Shown piece after piece: positions 10,746 to 24,258 of a stretch of DNA of 64,000 nt. Location: the NCBI GenBank assembly GCA_001692895.1, contig KV748222.1:62001-126000 (forward strand). Reading direction: 5' to 3'. A program made the position numbers and the translations under genes. Position 1 is the first letter of the stretch. Every line of letters begins with the position of its first letter. This DNA comes from Cenococcum geophilum 1.58 (lineage: Eukaryota > Ascomycota > Dothideomycetes > Gloniales > Gloniaceae). The notes beneath the pieces are model-generated. The model did not search any database, was not told the DNA's origin, and worked only from the letters and a program-made list of their open reading frames with translations.

Positions 10746-11113
10746 TTATTAGGTAAAGATTGTTATAATTAATAGGAAAAATATAGCCGTAGTTCTAATT
10801 AGCTAGAGGAGGCTCTTGCGATATAGAATTATCTTAATCGCCTAATTTGGTATCATCGTTAATTAAAAAAGGGGAGGAAGCAATTAATTCACAAACCCTA
10901 CGCGGTGTTAAAGGAGTTAAGTAATATGTAGATTGTGGATTTAATAAGGAAGAAGTAGAGGAAGAAGCTCTACTGCCTAGCTGACGCGTAAAATGTAATA
11001 TACGTTGCATTTTATATAGGTAGTAAGGTGGTAAATTTTAGTATAGGAAAACGGGTTTATGGCGTGTATAGAGATATTAGGAAAAATGCTTTATTTACTA
11101 TAGCTAAGTAAGA
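10746..11113. other. Unassigned transposon interior left of Gy1, continuing at 54644
   Basis: This segment and 54644-54675 were contiguous before Gy1 inserted. On the plus strand from about 10,805 a frame looks protein-like, with pieces such as RKQLIHKPYAVLKELSNM and NVIYVAFYIGSKVVNFSIGK, interrupted by several in-frame stops of the kind RIP makes. I cannot assign it to a family. It probably belongs to the same DNA transposon as blocks M and N. Confidence 0.4.
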
Positions 11114-11300
11114 TGTCATAGTGCTATAATAAAGTAGACTAAATAACTACGTTATAGTATAAAGAGGGGAAGAAGGTAGAAAGGGGGTATTATATATAAA
11201 TAGTAGGGCCGGCCGCTAAGTCGCTAGTAGTAGGCTAGCTAACAGTAGGAAATAGTACAAGACAGTATAAAATAGTATGCGTTAGGTTAGTACCGTAATA
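11114..11300 (-). repeat. Gy1 3' LTR (187 bp)
   Basis: It matches 54457-54643 over its whole length in the same orientation, with mainly transition differences. On the plus strand it runs from TGTCATAGTG to GTACCGTAATA. Confidence 0.9.
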
Positions 11301-13347
11301 GTACTCCTTTCCCCTAGATAGTTTAGTCCCTAAATTAAATAAATAACTTAAAAATAGGCAGTATATAGGGTTGCCTATTTTTTACCATAAAGATATTAGT
11401 TTTACTTACCGCCCTTAACTAAGCTAATAGCGATTTTCTATGCCGGGCATAGAAAATCCTAATTAGTTAGTTTAGTAAGTAAGGTTGGTAGAACTCTATA
11501 CTACCACCTAAATTAATCCGTGTAGCGTTTCTTAGCAAGAATTTAGCTAATTAGATAACTTTAACTGCTAATTAAAGTTCTATAATATCTTAACCACCAC
11601 AAATTTTAATATAGTGGTCGGCCGCGACCTTAGTATAACTTTTCCTTATCTTATACCCAGTCTGGGGGTTTTAGCTTTTTAGGGTGTTGCTTATAGAAGC
11701 GCTATACAGCTTATTTATAACCCTTTAGGTCTTCCTCTAGCTACTAGGTTATATTTTTATAATATTTCTATTTAATCTTATAAGTTAGGCCCTAGGGGTC
11801 TTTATTATATATATTAAGGATTTTTTTAAACTCCTATTTGTCTTCTATATTACCGTTATTATCTTTCTCTACTACTCGTCCTTATATATTACAGCGCTTT
11901 ATAGTATTAATATTTACTTAGTTAGGGATTTATTTAGTAGCCTAGAGGCGGACCTTAAATATATAAAAGGATTTATTTACTTAAATGTGGTCTAAGAGGT
12001 CTACTATAACTACCTCTTAGTATACTGCGAGTACAGGGTATAGGCCGTCCTATTTATTGTCCTATTTCTTTTTAGGTTTATTTATCTTTATATTTTCTAA
12101 GCTAACTATAACTATATCGCCTTTATAGAATAACGCGCTCTTATCCCTACGGGTATTAGTATTATCTTTATAGCGTTACTATAAAATCCGGGCTAGGGCC
12201 TTAAGCTATATTAATATCCGCTTAAAGCAGTTGGCTATAGAGTCTGCGCGGAGGAACTCCTTCTTTGCTTATACTAATAGTATTAGTAGGTAGGGGCTAG
12301 TAGGCTTAATTTTAAGGTAAGGGTTAAAGCTATAGTTTATAAAAAAAGGGGAGATACCTATACTTTTATTAACTTAGTTATTTATAGCAAACTTAGTAAG
12401 CGGTAGGTAGTTAACTTAGTTATCCTATATAAAGCTAATAAAAGCATAAAGGTATTTATTTACGGCAGCGTTAATAATTTTGGTTTAGCTGTCTATTTTT
12501 AGGTACTAGGCTAAGCTTAGTCGCAAGGTTGTCTTAAGGCGTTTACTTAGTTGTCGCTAGAAGTTGCTAATAAATTATATACTATAATTGGAGATAATCG
12601 TGCTTAGTGCACCGTAGAGCTTATATACGTTATTAATAAAGCCATTAACTAGCTTTTTTATTAAGAGTCCTATTACTAAAATAAGGTATTATATTTTAGT
12701 TAGGCGGTCTATAATAATAAGGATATATTTATATGCCCTACTATGGCGTTAGTATACCGGTAGCGTTATAATATAGTTAATTAAGATATTGGTTTATAGG
12801 CGGGTGGGTAATTTTAGTGGCTTTAGGAAACTAAGTGGGGTAAAATAGGGGGTTTTAGTATAAAAGTATAGGGTATAGTCTTTAATAAAGGTAGCTGTAA
12901 ACTAGGAGATTCCTAGCTACTAGTATATTTAATTTAAGAGGTTAAGAGTTTTAACCCGGCTAGGGTAACTAGTGGGGCCGTTACTATAAGAGCGATGGGT
13001 AACTTTTAGGTAAAGGTCTAAGGCGTTAAGGACGAAGAGATGTTAATAAAAGTAGATCTATTTATTAACGATACTATATTCTAACTTGTTGTAATAAAGT
13101 AATTTTCTAATCTTCTTTAGCTAATAGCGAGCTTTTTAATTACGTAGGGCTGCTACTATATCTCTTACGAGTTCATTCTCCTAGTATTTTAGCTAAATTA
13201 ACTTATCTAGTAACCTTTCGGCTATTTTGGGGTCTAGGGTGGCTATAAACTCTATATTATTAGAGTTATAGGACTTATATAGTAATTCTTTTAAGATTAT
13301 AAGGTTAACTTTCTAGGGCGGTATAGTAACTTAGGCTTAGTGGCGGA
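11301..13347 (-). mobile_element. Gy1 segment: integrase region and 3' untranslated region
   Basis: The minus strand holds the degraded integrase part of Gy1 (about 13,300-11,900), then a non-coding 3' region with a conserved palindrome at 11557-11579, then the purine tract before the LTR. The piece ends at 13347 in the GCGGA target site used by Gy2a. An inverted repeat around GCCGGGC lies near 11,430-11,465. The piece is broken at many points. Confidence 0.75.
11557..11579 (-). other. Conserved palindrome in the Gy1 3' region
   Basis: AACTTTAAC...TTAAAGTT is a near-perfect inverted repeat, flanked by TCTAATTAG-like sequence and a TTGCTAAGA word. The same arrangement occurs in Gy3 and Gy4. 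Confidence 0.7.
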
Positions 13348-13762
13348 TATTACGGACACTTTAAGTTCGATGTTATAACTACTTAGGGAAGAGTTAGAAG
13401 AAGCTAGTTGGTTAATATAAGCACGGTTTAGGATAGAGCCGATAGAACTATATAACGAGGAATAGTAACTAAGGTTATATAATATAATCTATATAATCTA
13501 TATAATCCGTAACAAAGTAAATAAAGCGCACGTTTATTATATATAAGAATGATTTTATAGGAGTATGGTTGTATATTTAAGGACCCTTAGTCCCTACCTA
13601 GATAGTTTCTTCCTTATAGTAATTCTTAGAATATAATTAGAGTTAATCTATTAGGCAACCACTCTACTAGTTATTATTACGTTATTAACTTTAATTTATA
13701 TTACTTACACACCTAGCCTAATAACGAGCCTATTGTAGTACTTGCTATAAGGTTACGTTATA
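13348..13762 (+). repeat. Gy2a 5' LTR (about 415 bp)
   Basis: It aligns with 26680-27077 plus 33063-33088, and in reverse complement with both Gy2b LTRs. It starts TATTACGGAC and ends GGTTACGTTATA. The sequence just inside, AATTACTACCTAGTTACGG, is shared with the matching place in Gy2b. Confidence 0.92.
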
Positions 13763-16700
13763 CAATTACTACCTAGTTACGGTATTAAATATAGAAAGTT
13801 GAATAATATGCTACTAAAAGCAGCTACTATAACGCCATTAACAGCAGCAACTACTTTAAGATTAGGAGGTAATACTAGTATAGCAGATACTAACTTATAG
13901 CAACCTATAACGGTTGGACAACTATAAGAAATAGTTGACTAACTAATAATAAATAATGTAGCGTTAGAAGAAAGGATTAACGGGGTTAGCGTAGTAAGGA
14001 TTAAGTTATTATTAATTAAGAGATTCTTGGGAGAGAGGTTAAAGCTTAAGGGATTCCTTATATAGATGCACTTTAAGGTTATATAAGAAGGGGTAAAGCT
14101 ACTAACACCTATGGATTGAATAGCCTATGCGGGACTGTTCCTATTAGAAAGGGCACTTAAGTAGTTTAAGCCTTACCTTATAGAAATATAGGTAAACGGA
14201 ATAACAACTATTAATTAGGAGGTATAATTTATGTTCTTAAGCTAAGAAGGGTTTATAGAGCGACTTATATAAATATTTAGAGACCTAGAGGCGGTAACTA
14301 CGGCGGAAAGAAAACTCTAAGATATTATGTAGCGGACCTTAGCAATTAAGTATATAATATAGTTCTAAATACTAGCTATATAAGTTAAGTGGAATAATAG
14401 GGCGCTTATAGTATAGTATAAATAGGGACTTAAGGCTAAAGTCTAGGACGCGATTATCCTAATAGAAGATGTGGATACCCTAAGGGAACTAATAGATTAA
14501 GTAATTAAGATTAACAATTAGATATACTAAAGGGAATAGGCTAAGAGAGGCTAGGATAGAGTTCTATAGTTATATAAGACGTAGAGTACGTAACGACTAA
14601 AGATAAGTTAGAAACCGTGGTATAGTATAAAGCTAATAGACCTAAGTAGTATTAAAGAAGCCTATAAGAGATGGAGTAAGAAATTATAAAAACCTAGAGG
14701 TTAGGGATCTAGTAATTATAGGACTAAGGAGTAAAGGCTAAACTAAGGATTTTAGTAGTAGAAGATGTTTAGGCGGACTCTATAATAAAGTTAGTGGTTT
14801 AAAGATAGAGCTTATATAAATTACGGAAAATAAGGTCACTTTATAAGGGATTATAAAGATAGTTAGAATTACTATACAATAAAGGGAACTAAACTAATAG
14901 TAGAAGATATATACGTATAGAGGAATAATAGTATACTATAAGGAACAAAGGAATGTTTAATTAAAAGTTTTGCGTTCTATTATAATAACGTATACCGAAT
15001 TTATAAAGACGCTAAGTATGGCGTAAGCTATTAGCTATAGGAGCTAAAATCCTTAAAGTATAGGGGAATTAATAAACTATCGCGAAGATCGGATATTAAA
15101 GACGATGAGTTTAACATAGGTGAAATATTCGCAGACGATAAGGTAATAAAGGTAGTTTACTAGGAACGTGTAAACCTTAAAGAAGTTATATTAAAAGTAA
15201 AGACTAAGACTGCTATAGAGCAAGGTTTAGTAACGGGTATTATAACACTGTTAGATACGGTATTTATCGCTTTATAAGACAAAAGGAAGAGTATTTTATA
15301 GAGATTAAGCAAGTATACGACTGCTAGTGCTACTTTATTACCTAATAAAGGTAAAAGGCTAAAGGCTTAAGATTCTTAAGACGAGATAAAAGATAACTAA
15401 GATTTTTAAGACGAGATAAGGTATACCTAAAGACCTATAATAAACAGAAACCGATAGAGTAGGGTAATGGCTTAGTTTAAAGATATATAAATAAGCTTGG
15501 GATAGAGTTTTCTATAGACATAAGATTCTTAAAATAAGATAAGTGAGATTTAAGACTCTTAAGATAAGATAAGAATACCTAAGCCTAGTTGGACTAAGGT
15601 AGGAGCAAAGCTTAAGATAAAAGTAAGCTTAGGATTAAGAATCCTATAAAACTAAGATTTTAAGATATAAATAAGGACTATTAACGAGATTAAGAAGTAG
15701 GAAGACTTTAAGGATCTACTTATAAGATATAAAAGGAAAGAAACTATAGAGGAGTTTAGAGTAAGGATTACCTTATAGTAAGACCAGAAACTAGATAAGA
15801 GATCTAGTATACTAAGCTATATAAGGGACAGAGTACCTATATAAAGAATTACTAATAGGCCTAGAGCAGGTATACTAAGAGCTAAGTGGCTTATTAAACT
15901 AGAATAAGAAGAGGATTTAGGGATTCTAACTAGGTTCGAGGAACGACATATAAAGGGCTGTTATAATGTAGTAATAAGAAGATACTTTTTTATAGATAAG
16001 CTGTATACACTTAAGGGGTTATACTAAAAGTAGTATAGACAACGACATAATAATAAGTAGGAAGATTTCTATATATAGTTAGATGAAAAAGTTGTCTAAA
16101 ACTACCTAATTATAGAGAAGGCTATAAGTTATATTAAAGGAGCCTTAATTATAACGTTAAAAGACCTAGAGGAGCAATTAGAGGACTAGAGAAGTAAAAG
16201 GCAAATCTTAGTACCTGCAAATAAAGTTATAACGCTTAGATTAATATAAGAAAGGTTTAAACTTAAGGATAAAGACGAGCCAAGAGTTAACCTAAGATAC
16301 TAAGTATATTATATATTGGCATAGATTGTATACGTAGATAATGTGTGTAATATATATAGGGCACTAAAGGACAAGAATTAGAAGTATTTAGTAAGGATAT
16401 ATTAGGCACCGGATAAGGCGAAATACTAAAACATTAAGTATATATATAGTTAGCACCTAGTAGAAGTATAAAGCTAAAGGGACTTAATACTTTAGCTAGG
16501 AAGATTCTTTACGGAAGAATGCCTAGATAGATAATAGTAGTGGGAATACCCAGAGAATACGTATCTATAGTATATTAAAGATAAAAAGCGAACTAAGTAT
16601 TAGCTAAAGGTAGACTAAGTATAAATAGGATTAAGTAGCTAATAGTTAGGAAAAGTAGAGGCCTATAGGACTAGAGGGAACTAATAGTAAAGCCTTAGAC

Positions 16701-19700
16701 CCTTAAAGGAATTTAAGGATAATACCTAAACCTTTAAGTTAAGTGGTAAGATTAATAGTTCGAAGCATTAATAGATAGTAGGGTAATAAGGAACTATATA
16801 TTACTAGTAGCAGTTAAAAAAAATAGGGTTATCGCATAGGAAAAAGGAGTACTTTTACCTATTAGTAATAATTTTAGGAGATTTAATAGCCTATAAAGGG
16901 GGTATTATCAATCTTAAAATAGGACCTATTTAGTTAACTATTAAAGGGAGATAGATTAAGATGTCTTTTAATATATTACCGTTAGGGAATATTAAAGCAG
17001 TACTAGAAATGCCTTAGTTACAGGAATACAATCTAAAGATCGATTAGATTATAGGTTAAGTCGATATTAGGGATACTTAATAACGTAAGATGCAATAATA
17101 AGCCAAGTTAGTATAGTACTAAGTAGGAGCAATCTATAAAGAAACAGAAAAAGGGCTAAGCTATATACTAAAGAGATACTATAAGTATAGTAAAAAACTA
17201 TAGTTATTAGAAAGTGAAAAGCTATTAAAATATATAGTATAGGACTATAAGATAGAATTAGAACTAGGAATAAGTCTAAAGTTCTTTCCAATCTATAAGC
17301 TTACTAAAGAAAAAGGTAGAGCATTAAAAGAGTTTATTTAAGAAAACTTATAAAAGGGATATATTAGGCCATCGTAGTTATTAGCGGGTTATCTAGTACT
17401 ATTTATATTAAAGAAAAATAGCAAACTAAGGCTGTATATCGACTATAGACAGTTAAACAGCATTACTAAAAAGGATAGGTATCCTTTACCCTTAATTAGT
17501 AAAATCTAAGATAGGATAGGTAATGTATAAATCTTTATAAAGATAGATCTAAGATAGGCATACCATTAAATTAGGATTACGGAAGACGATAAATAAAAGG
17601 CAGTTTTTAGGTTAAAGGAAGGACTATATAAGCTATTAGTTATGCAATTCGGGCTTATAAATATATTAGCAATGTTTTAGAAGCGTATTAATAATATATT
17701 AGGAAAATACTTAAATAAATTTGTTATAGTATACCTTAACGATATTATTATTAATAATAATAAATTCAATTTACCGCCCGTCCCGGTCCCCCTAGTGGGT
17801 CCATATAGGCTAATACCTTCTATAGGAAAAACTCTAACTTAGAGAAAACCCTACCTTAGGCCGCGCTGGAGAGATAGCAGCGTTCCGATATTAGAGCGCC
17901 GGCAACTCGCCTTCTACCTACCTTTAAGTCTGCATATTAAGCCAACTGGCCACGCTTTACGGACAATCTTACTCTACCCCCTTCTTTCCTTATCCTTTTA
18001 CCCTTATTCTTTTACCAGTCCTCTAGGCTTTAAAAGGGCTAGTATCTACTTATATCCTTTATATCTATTGCCTTTACTACCTAAAACTAGGGTAAAATAC
18101 CTAACTGTACTAGCCATTTTGCTGCTGCTTAGGCGCTTTTTTTATTATTTAAAATATCCTAAAGGCGTTTAGAGGCGTATTTTGCTATAAAGTCCGCCCT
18201 TTAGTAGTATGGACACTAGAGGAGTATATAGTGGACTATCTGCCTTATCTAGCTATATTTGCACTATAGGAGAACCGCTAGTACACCAACAGATGCAAGC
18301 TATATATTAAGCCCTATTACCTCTATATAAAGGAGAAATAGTGCTATAGCCTCTGCTTTTGTTAGGCCTTTATATAATAGGATTATAGGTTTCCCCTATA
18401 GGGTTTTCTATATAGTTTCTGTGCGGTCTTTAGCCTTTACCTGCTACCGTTATCGCCATTCTAAATCTGCCCATTTCGCGATAAAGGTAGTTGCCTACCT
18501 TTGGTGCTAGTAACCTCCTATATAGTAGCGGCGCTCCGCCTACGCTCTGCCGGCGTTCCGCTAGCTACGCTTGCGTAGGTTTATTATAGCTTTCTACTCT
18601 ATATAGTCCTTCTAGTACGCGAAAAAGCCTTATATCTTATTTTTATAGTCCTTTACGCGTTCCCTAAGCGCTTCTAATAGTACTAGTAGCCGTTTTATTT
18701 TTTACTAGCGCTTTACTAATATATTCCAGATACCGTTAAGTACCTCTACTAATTCCTTTTCTACCCTATTAAAGGCCGTCTTAGCGGCTCTTTAAAGGGC
18801 TATTATTTTAATATAGAGTTAGATTAGGGGAATAGCCGCTTCCTTCTCTATTATAGCTATTGGTGTTTACTAGTATGCCCCTATAACCCTACGGAGACAC
18901 TAGTTCTAGACTTTCTATAGTAGTTTAAGTAAGCTTTTCGCTAGCGTTCCGCCGTTATCCTATACTCCCCACACTTAGGCGCTATATAGCATCGTTAGTC
19001 GGACGGTGGCTATATATAGGAGGCATAAGCGGCGCATTAATGGGCCCTATATAGACGCGGTAATCCTTAATATCGCTTTAAAGGCTACTAAGCCCTTGCT
19101 TGCGGCCTTTTTAACCTATTTTTTCTATTAGAGCTTGGGGTCTACCTAGATCCTTAGGACTCGTATACTAGTTTTCTAGGGGGCTGTCTCGCAGCCGGCG
19201 ATACGTATAGTAGACGCAAGGTCTGTGGTGGCGTGGCGCCGTTGCCTTATAAAGTGTATAAGCTAGTACTTCTTAGGGGCGAACGCCGCCCCGTGTTAAT
19301 TTGCCTATATAGCGTAGTAGTTATAGGCGGCCTCTAATTATTAACAGTTCTCTGCTACGGAGTCCCCCTAAGTAATAAGGTTTGTGTCGTCTATAAAGCT
19401 AAACCCTAGCGTACCGCTATTGGGGCGCTGGAATTCCTCTAATAGCTCTAATATAAAAAAGAGGAATAAGATTAGTAATAAGGGTGACCCCTAGGGAATA
19501 CCTGTCTGTATTTAGATCTAGTTACTTTTATATTTTATAAACTTAATATAGGTTTTATATGCTGTTAGAAAGCTTTATATAAAGTCTATAAGCTACTTTA
19601 AAAAGCCTTTTTTTTTAGAATATAGAGGAGCTTTTTATAGGAGACGTTATTAAATGCCCCTACTAAGTCTAGGCTTAGCATTGACACCATATACCCGTAG

Positions 19701-19786
19701 CGCGTTTACTACGCCGTCTGTACGTAAGAGCTAAGCAGTCCTATTACTAATAGTGTGGATTATTTACACCTTACTCCTATCTAGTT

Positions 19787-20143
19787 CTAAGGGAGTAGCC
19801 TATGCTCCTCCGCAGCCTTAGATATAATATTAGCTATATACTTTTCTAGGACTTTTGCTAGCGTATTTTTAAGGGTAATTAGTCTATAGCTGCCTAGGAG
19901 AGAGTAGTCTTTCTTTCCTTCTTTACGTAACACTATAGTTATAGATTCTTTAAGGCTTTTTAGTATTATTTCGCTGGCAAAGTAATAACTAGCTGCTTTT
20001 GCTAAGTCTTTTATAATAACTAGGGTAACTACTTTAAGGACCTTGTTTAGTATACCATCTAGCCCTAGGGCTTTTCTATTTAGAAGACTCCTAATAAGCT
20101 TACCGATTTCTTCTGTTAAGATAATAGGGCTAATATTAAGCAC
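19787..20143 (-). pseudogene. LINE reverse transcriptase, surviving open segment
   Basis: Within the LINE, 118 codons are still open. They read the N-terminal half of a non-LTR reverse transcriptase: RKALGLDGILNKVLK corresponds to the usual KAPGPDGIPNEVLK motif, and GSYRLITLKNTLAKVLEKYI to SYRPISLLNTLGKILEKLI. Downstream on the same strand the GSPLLLILFLFFI block (PQGSPLSPLLF motif) lies near 19,460-19,490 and the catalytic FIDD (equivalent to YxDD) near 19,385-19,400, beyond interrupting stops. The substitutions are consistent with C-to-T changes. It is a broken piece of the LINE polymerase, not a host gene. Confidence 0.88.
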
Positions 20144-20859
20144 ATTTTATTCCCTTATTGTCTTTATATCACTAAGGTCTGCTATTCTAGTTTTAGGAAA
20201 GAACTTAGCTGTAAGGATATTAGCCTTTATAATATTATTGTCTGTTAAGGGATCCTTAGTAAACCTCCTAAGGTCTAGTAGATAGGGGTCCGCCTTCGCT
20301 ACGCTTGCTTTTCTACTCTATTTTAATAGAGTCTAAAGTCCCTTATTATATAGTTTTGACTAGTCTTTAGTAAGTTTATAAATAAAGTATCTTTAGTTAT
20401 TACGACTAACTCTCCTAATCTCTTTTTACAGTTGGTTATTTAATGCTAAATATCTTTAGTGGTCTTTGGGGTTATTATAAGCTTAGAGCTATTGTCGTGC
20501 CTATTAGGCGCTAGCGTGAAGCTATATAGCCTATAGCGACTATTCTTAATAGGCCTACCGGCTAGGCTGTACTTATAGGCAGTATTCTTTAAGTGCTTGC
20601 TTAATCCCTTCCTAAAGGGCTTAAAAGGGGTCTTTAGATATAGTCCAGTTAAGCTCCTAGATACTTTAGAGAAAGCCCTATAAGTTTAGCTTCTTAAAGG
20701 TAAGGCGCTGGCGTTCCACTAGCGGATAGCCAGTATTATTAATTTAGATATAGATCGGTATATAGTCTCTTATAAGGGCCTATTCCTTAACTATACTATA
20801 GAAGTTAACTTTTTTGTATAGATCTAGTGATATAAACATAAGGTCTATTATACTCTCCT

Positions 20860-21400
20860 ATTACCCTCTTTTCTATATAGGCTCTTCTTTTAGTATGGCG
20901 AGTACTAGGCCTCTAGTATTAGTTTCGGCCAAAAGGCGTTCCACCTGCTCTTTGCTGGCTATATACTTTCCACCCTATATTAGGTAGTAGGCGTTAAAGT
21001 TACCTAAGAGTATAATTTCTTCCTTGGCTTTCTTAATAGCCATTTTAACCTTAGGCTATGCCCTAATCTAAGGGCCATCTTCGCGTAGGTTATAGATATT
21101 AATAATTATGGCCTTTATCCCTTTTAGGCATACCTAGAGGGCTATAGTAAAGGGGCTGTACTATCTACGCTTCTAATACGCGGCGTTAATATTCTGGCTA
21201 ATTATAAAGCAGACCTTTATTATAGGGAGAGCGTCGTATATAAGTGTAAATCCCCTAGGGCAGTATGTTAATTTAGTATATTTATTATATACCAGCTCCT
21301 AAATTGCGAGGACTTAGTAGTCCGCTAGCGTAATACTATTAAAAAAGGGGCAACACGCCCCTTAGTTTGCATTTCCGTAGTTATACTAGATAATTATATA
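20860..21400 (-). pseudogene. LINE endonuclease domain remnant
   Basis: The minus strand shows the order of the exonuclease-endonuclease-phosphatase fold used by fungal LINEs: an N-terminal RKCKLRGVLPLF (usual QYNCGNANSG), then DYxVLAIxE (QEP motif), YNKYTKLTYCPRGFTL, then INIYNLREDGP, and KEEIILLGNFNAYY (usual LLGDFNAHH). Stops interrupt it. It would have nicked target DNA to prime reverse transcription. Confidence 0.8.
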
Positions 21401-22799
21401 CTTACTTATTTAAAGTGGGTGTGGGCTTATTTATATCTGTGTCCTATTCCTCTTTATTTTTACTATTAACTATTATTATTTTATTAGCGCGAAGCCGGAG
21501 CCTTAATTATAATCTATCTCTGCTTATTATTTTAATAAAAGATGGTTTACCTAGTCCCCGTTTAAGTAGTTATTCTTAGGTCCCTAGGTAAGATATTTCC
21601 CGTCCTCTTTTCTTATTAGTGCTAATTATGAGGTTTCCTGGTATTAAGGGTTAGTATATTATTTCTGTAGCTTTTTATATACGGAGCGACTACGTTAAGA
21701 GGGCTATCCTCTTTATTTGGATACCTTTAAGGTAGCTTTAAAAGGTCCTACACTCTTTTCTTTACTATGCTTTATAGGCTTTACTATAATTAGTATAGGA
21801 TACCCTTTCCTTAGGGCAATCTATAGTGTTATATAGTCCCGTATATTGCCTATATTTTATTTACTTTCTATATGCGCTTTATATATACCCCCATTAATTA
21901 TAGCGGTAGTATTACTTTATAATTACGCTATTCTTAAATAGCCTAGTCTTAAAAAGCTAGGATTTAATAACTATCCTACTTTTTACAATCTTTTACTAAA
22001 TTGCTTAGGTTAGGATGCTAATTATAATTATTCCCCTAGTCTTTTTAGGTTCTCTTTAGGCGCTATTAGAGTTTACCTAGCGTTTCGCCTACGCTTTAGG
22101 GTTATATAGCTATTAGATCCGGCTAATAGCTATCTTAAGCACAAGGCGCTTTATAGCTTTATAAATAGATTAAGTTAATTCCAAATTATCTGCGTCCCTT
22201 TTGCTGTTAATTAGAGTCTTAAGCGGGACTTCTGGTACTTTTAGGAGATAATCTTTCCTTAGTATCCTAAGTCCTGGCGCGTCTAGCCCGTTTAGAATTT
22301 AGTCCTTTATTATTTAGGAGGGGATATAGACATCTACGTCCCCACTATTAAAGGTGCGTACGGCGTATACGCTTAGTATTGTTCTCTAAATAGTCTTAAG
22401 AAGCTTCTTTAGTTTGTGGCCCTAGGGCTCCTTAAGCCAGACGCGTATACTTGCTCTCTATAGTGCCGCGACTACGTTTACCGTGCAGGCCGCCTGCGCA
22501 GCGATGGCTGCCTAGGTTTAGACCTATACTAGGGGAACTCCTAGGCCTAGGGGTCCTCCTTTACGCGTTTCTTTTTGGATTTTCTTAATACTAGCTTTAA
22601 TTTAGTTAAGCTAGGCCTTAGTCTCTTATTCTTAGGTTATCTAAGGGACTAGACGCATTAAAAGGGCTTTAATATACTATATTGCCTCTTAGACTAAGGC
22701 AAGTATTTAGTGCCGTAGAGTTTCTTCCTCCTCTTTTATAAGATCGTCTTTAATTTATTTAAGTATTTCCTTTAGTTTTTACTATTACTGGCAGCTATC

Positions 22800-23023
22800 C
22801 TTTTCGCGTTATTGCCTACCTGGTTTATGGTTTGGCTCCTACGCGTCGCGACTCTTACAACTCCGGCGGGGAGCCTACGCCCCTCTATTGTCCCCCATGC
22901 TTTAAATAGGGGGCGGCGTGGTTTTATGGGGTTTCTTGGTGCGGGGAATAGGATTCCGATATCGGGTTGCTTTATTAAGTGGTTTTTGGGCTGGTTTCGC
23001 TGCTATTGCGGCTCTTTTTCATC
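22800..23023 (-). other. LINE 5' end, GC-rich and little mutated
   Basis: These ~220 bases have normal composition, with CCGGCGGGG, GGGGGCGGCG and intact CA dinucleotides, while the LINE body to the left is AT-rich. They lie right next to the 12-bp target duplication and so are the 5' end of the LINE. An open frame on the plus strand (22812-23096) crosses the insertion junction and is a by-product of the composition. Confidence 0.75.
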
Positions 23024-24258
23024 CGATATTATTATCTACTTAATAACTAAGGAAGAGCACGAAGAATATATTAAATGGGTCTTAAAGAGACTATAGAAAG
23101 AATAGATGCTAGTAATAATTAAAAAAATGCGAGTTCTTTACTAGGAAGACCAATTTTGTTAAATTTATTATTAAATTAGGCCAACTTAGTATAGATCTAA
23201 AGAAGATTAAGGCTATAGTAAATTGGTAAGAACTAGAGAACGTTATATAGTTAAGATTATTTTTAGGGTTCTACAATTACTGCAGAAGGTTTATAGCGCA
23301 ATAGTTAAAGAATATTAAACTATTTACGCGATTAATAAAGAAAGAAGAACTATAGGCATAAGGGAAGGAATAGCGGAAATTATTTAAAAAAGTTAAGAGG
23401 TTGTTTACCTAGGGGCTAGTTTTTAAGATCTATTAACTAAGACTAGAAACGGTTATAAAAATAAATATATTAAACTATATATTAAGGGCGTGCTTTATAT
23501 AGAAATATTAAGATAAATAGTACCTAGTGGCATACTATAGTCGGAAGATAACACTACTAGAGTTAAACTATAATATCTATAATAAGGAGTTATTAGGTAT
23601 AGTTATAGCACTAAAGAAATAGAGAGCATTCTTATAAGGTATAAAGAAACTATTTATAGTTAAGATAGATTATAAGAACTTAATAGGATTCTTAATAATA
23701 AAGGAACTTAACTAAAGATAGGTTAGATAGGCAGAGATGCTTATAAAATACTATTTTAAGATTTAGTATACTAAGGGAACCGATAATACGCAAGCAGACG
23801 CTTTAAGTTAGAAGGCTAAACTGCAAAACAATAAGAAGCCATTAGGGGCTTTACTGCGAAAAGATATAGGCGGATTAATTAGGTATAATTATCTAAAAAT
23901 TATAATAACTTAGGAAGAACTAGATAGAGTTTATAAGTCACTAAAAAGCTTTTATATATAAAGAATTCTAGAAGTATAGCTAGAAGATCTATAAATGGAT
24001 ATATACGAAAATTGAGAAGTAAAGTATATCCTAAGAAGTATAGCAGAATACTTTATAAAGGACTTCTATAAGGGATTAACTTAAGGATATAATAGAGCTA
24101 TGGGCTTAGTGTTAAGACTCTAGGAGGAGTACATTATTAACGGAATCTAAAGCTTAGCGCGAAAAATTATAAAGGAATATTTAGATTACTAGAGGAATAA
24201 ACTAACGAGGTATAAGCTATATAGAGGGCTATAACCTATTAAAATACCAGAGAGACTA

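Larger units (their letters stand above)
17752..23023 (-). mobile_element. Tad-like LINE, about 5.3 kb, near full length but RIP-mutated
   Basis: It lies in the Gy2a reverse-transcriptase region between 12-bp duplications CGATATTATTAT (17740-17751 and 23024-23035), as expected for target-primed insertion. It reads on the minus strand: a GC-rich 5' leader (about 23,020-22,800), an ORF1-like region (about 22,700-21,500), an exonuclease-endonuclease-phosphatase domain (about 21,400-20,860, with a surviving LLGNFNA block), a reverse transcriptase (about 20,150-19,150), and a C-terminal region ending in a C...HYILLQCP-type segment (about 18,330-18,190). The 3' end is AT-rich, (TTA)n-like, at 17,752-17,775. 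The order EN-RT-Cys-rich tail and the fungal host point to the Tad1 group. Many stops are TAG/TAA replacing CAG/CAA/TGG, as RIP would make, so it is not expected to be active. Confidence 0.9.

Noticed and set aside
22812-23096. Plus-strand ORF of 94 codons starting MPTWFMVW
   Set aside because: It crosses the junction between the LINE 5' end and Gy2a, and its last part is Gy2a polymerase sequence; it is a chimera created by the insertion.
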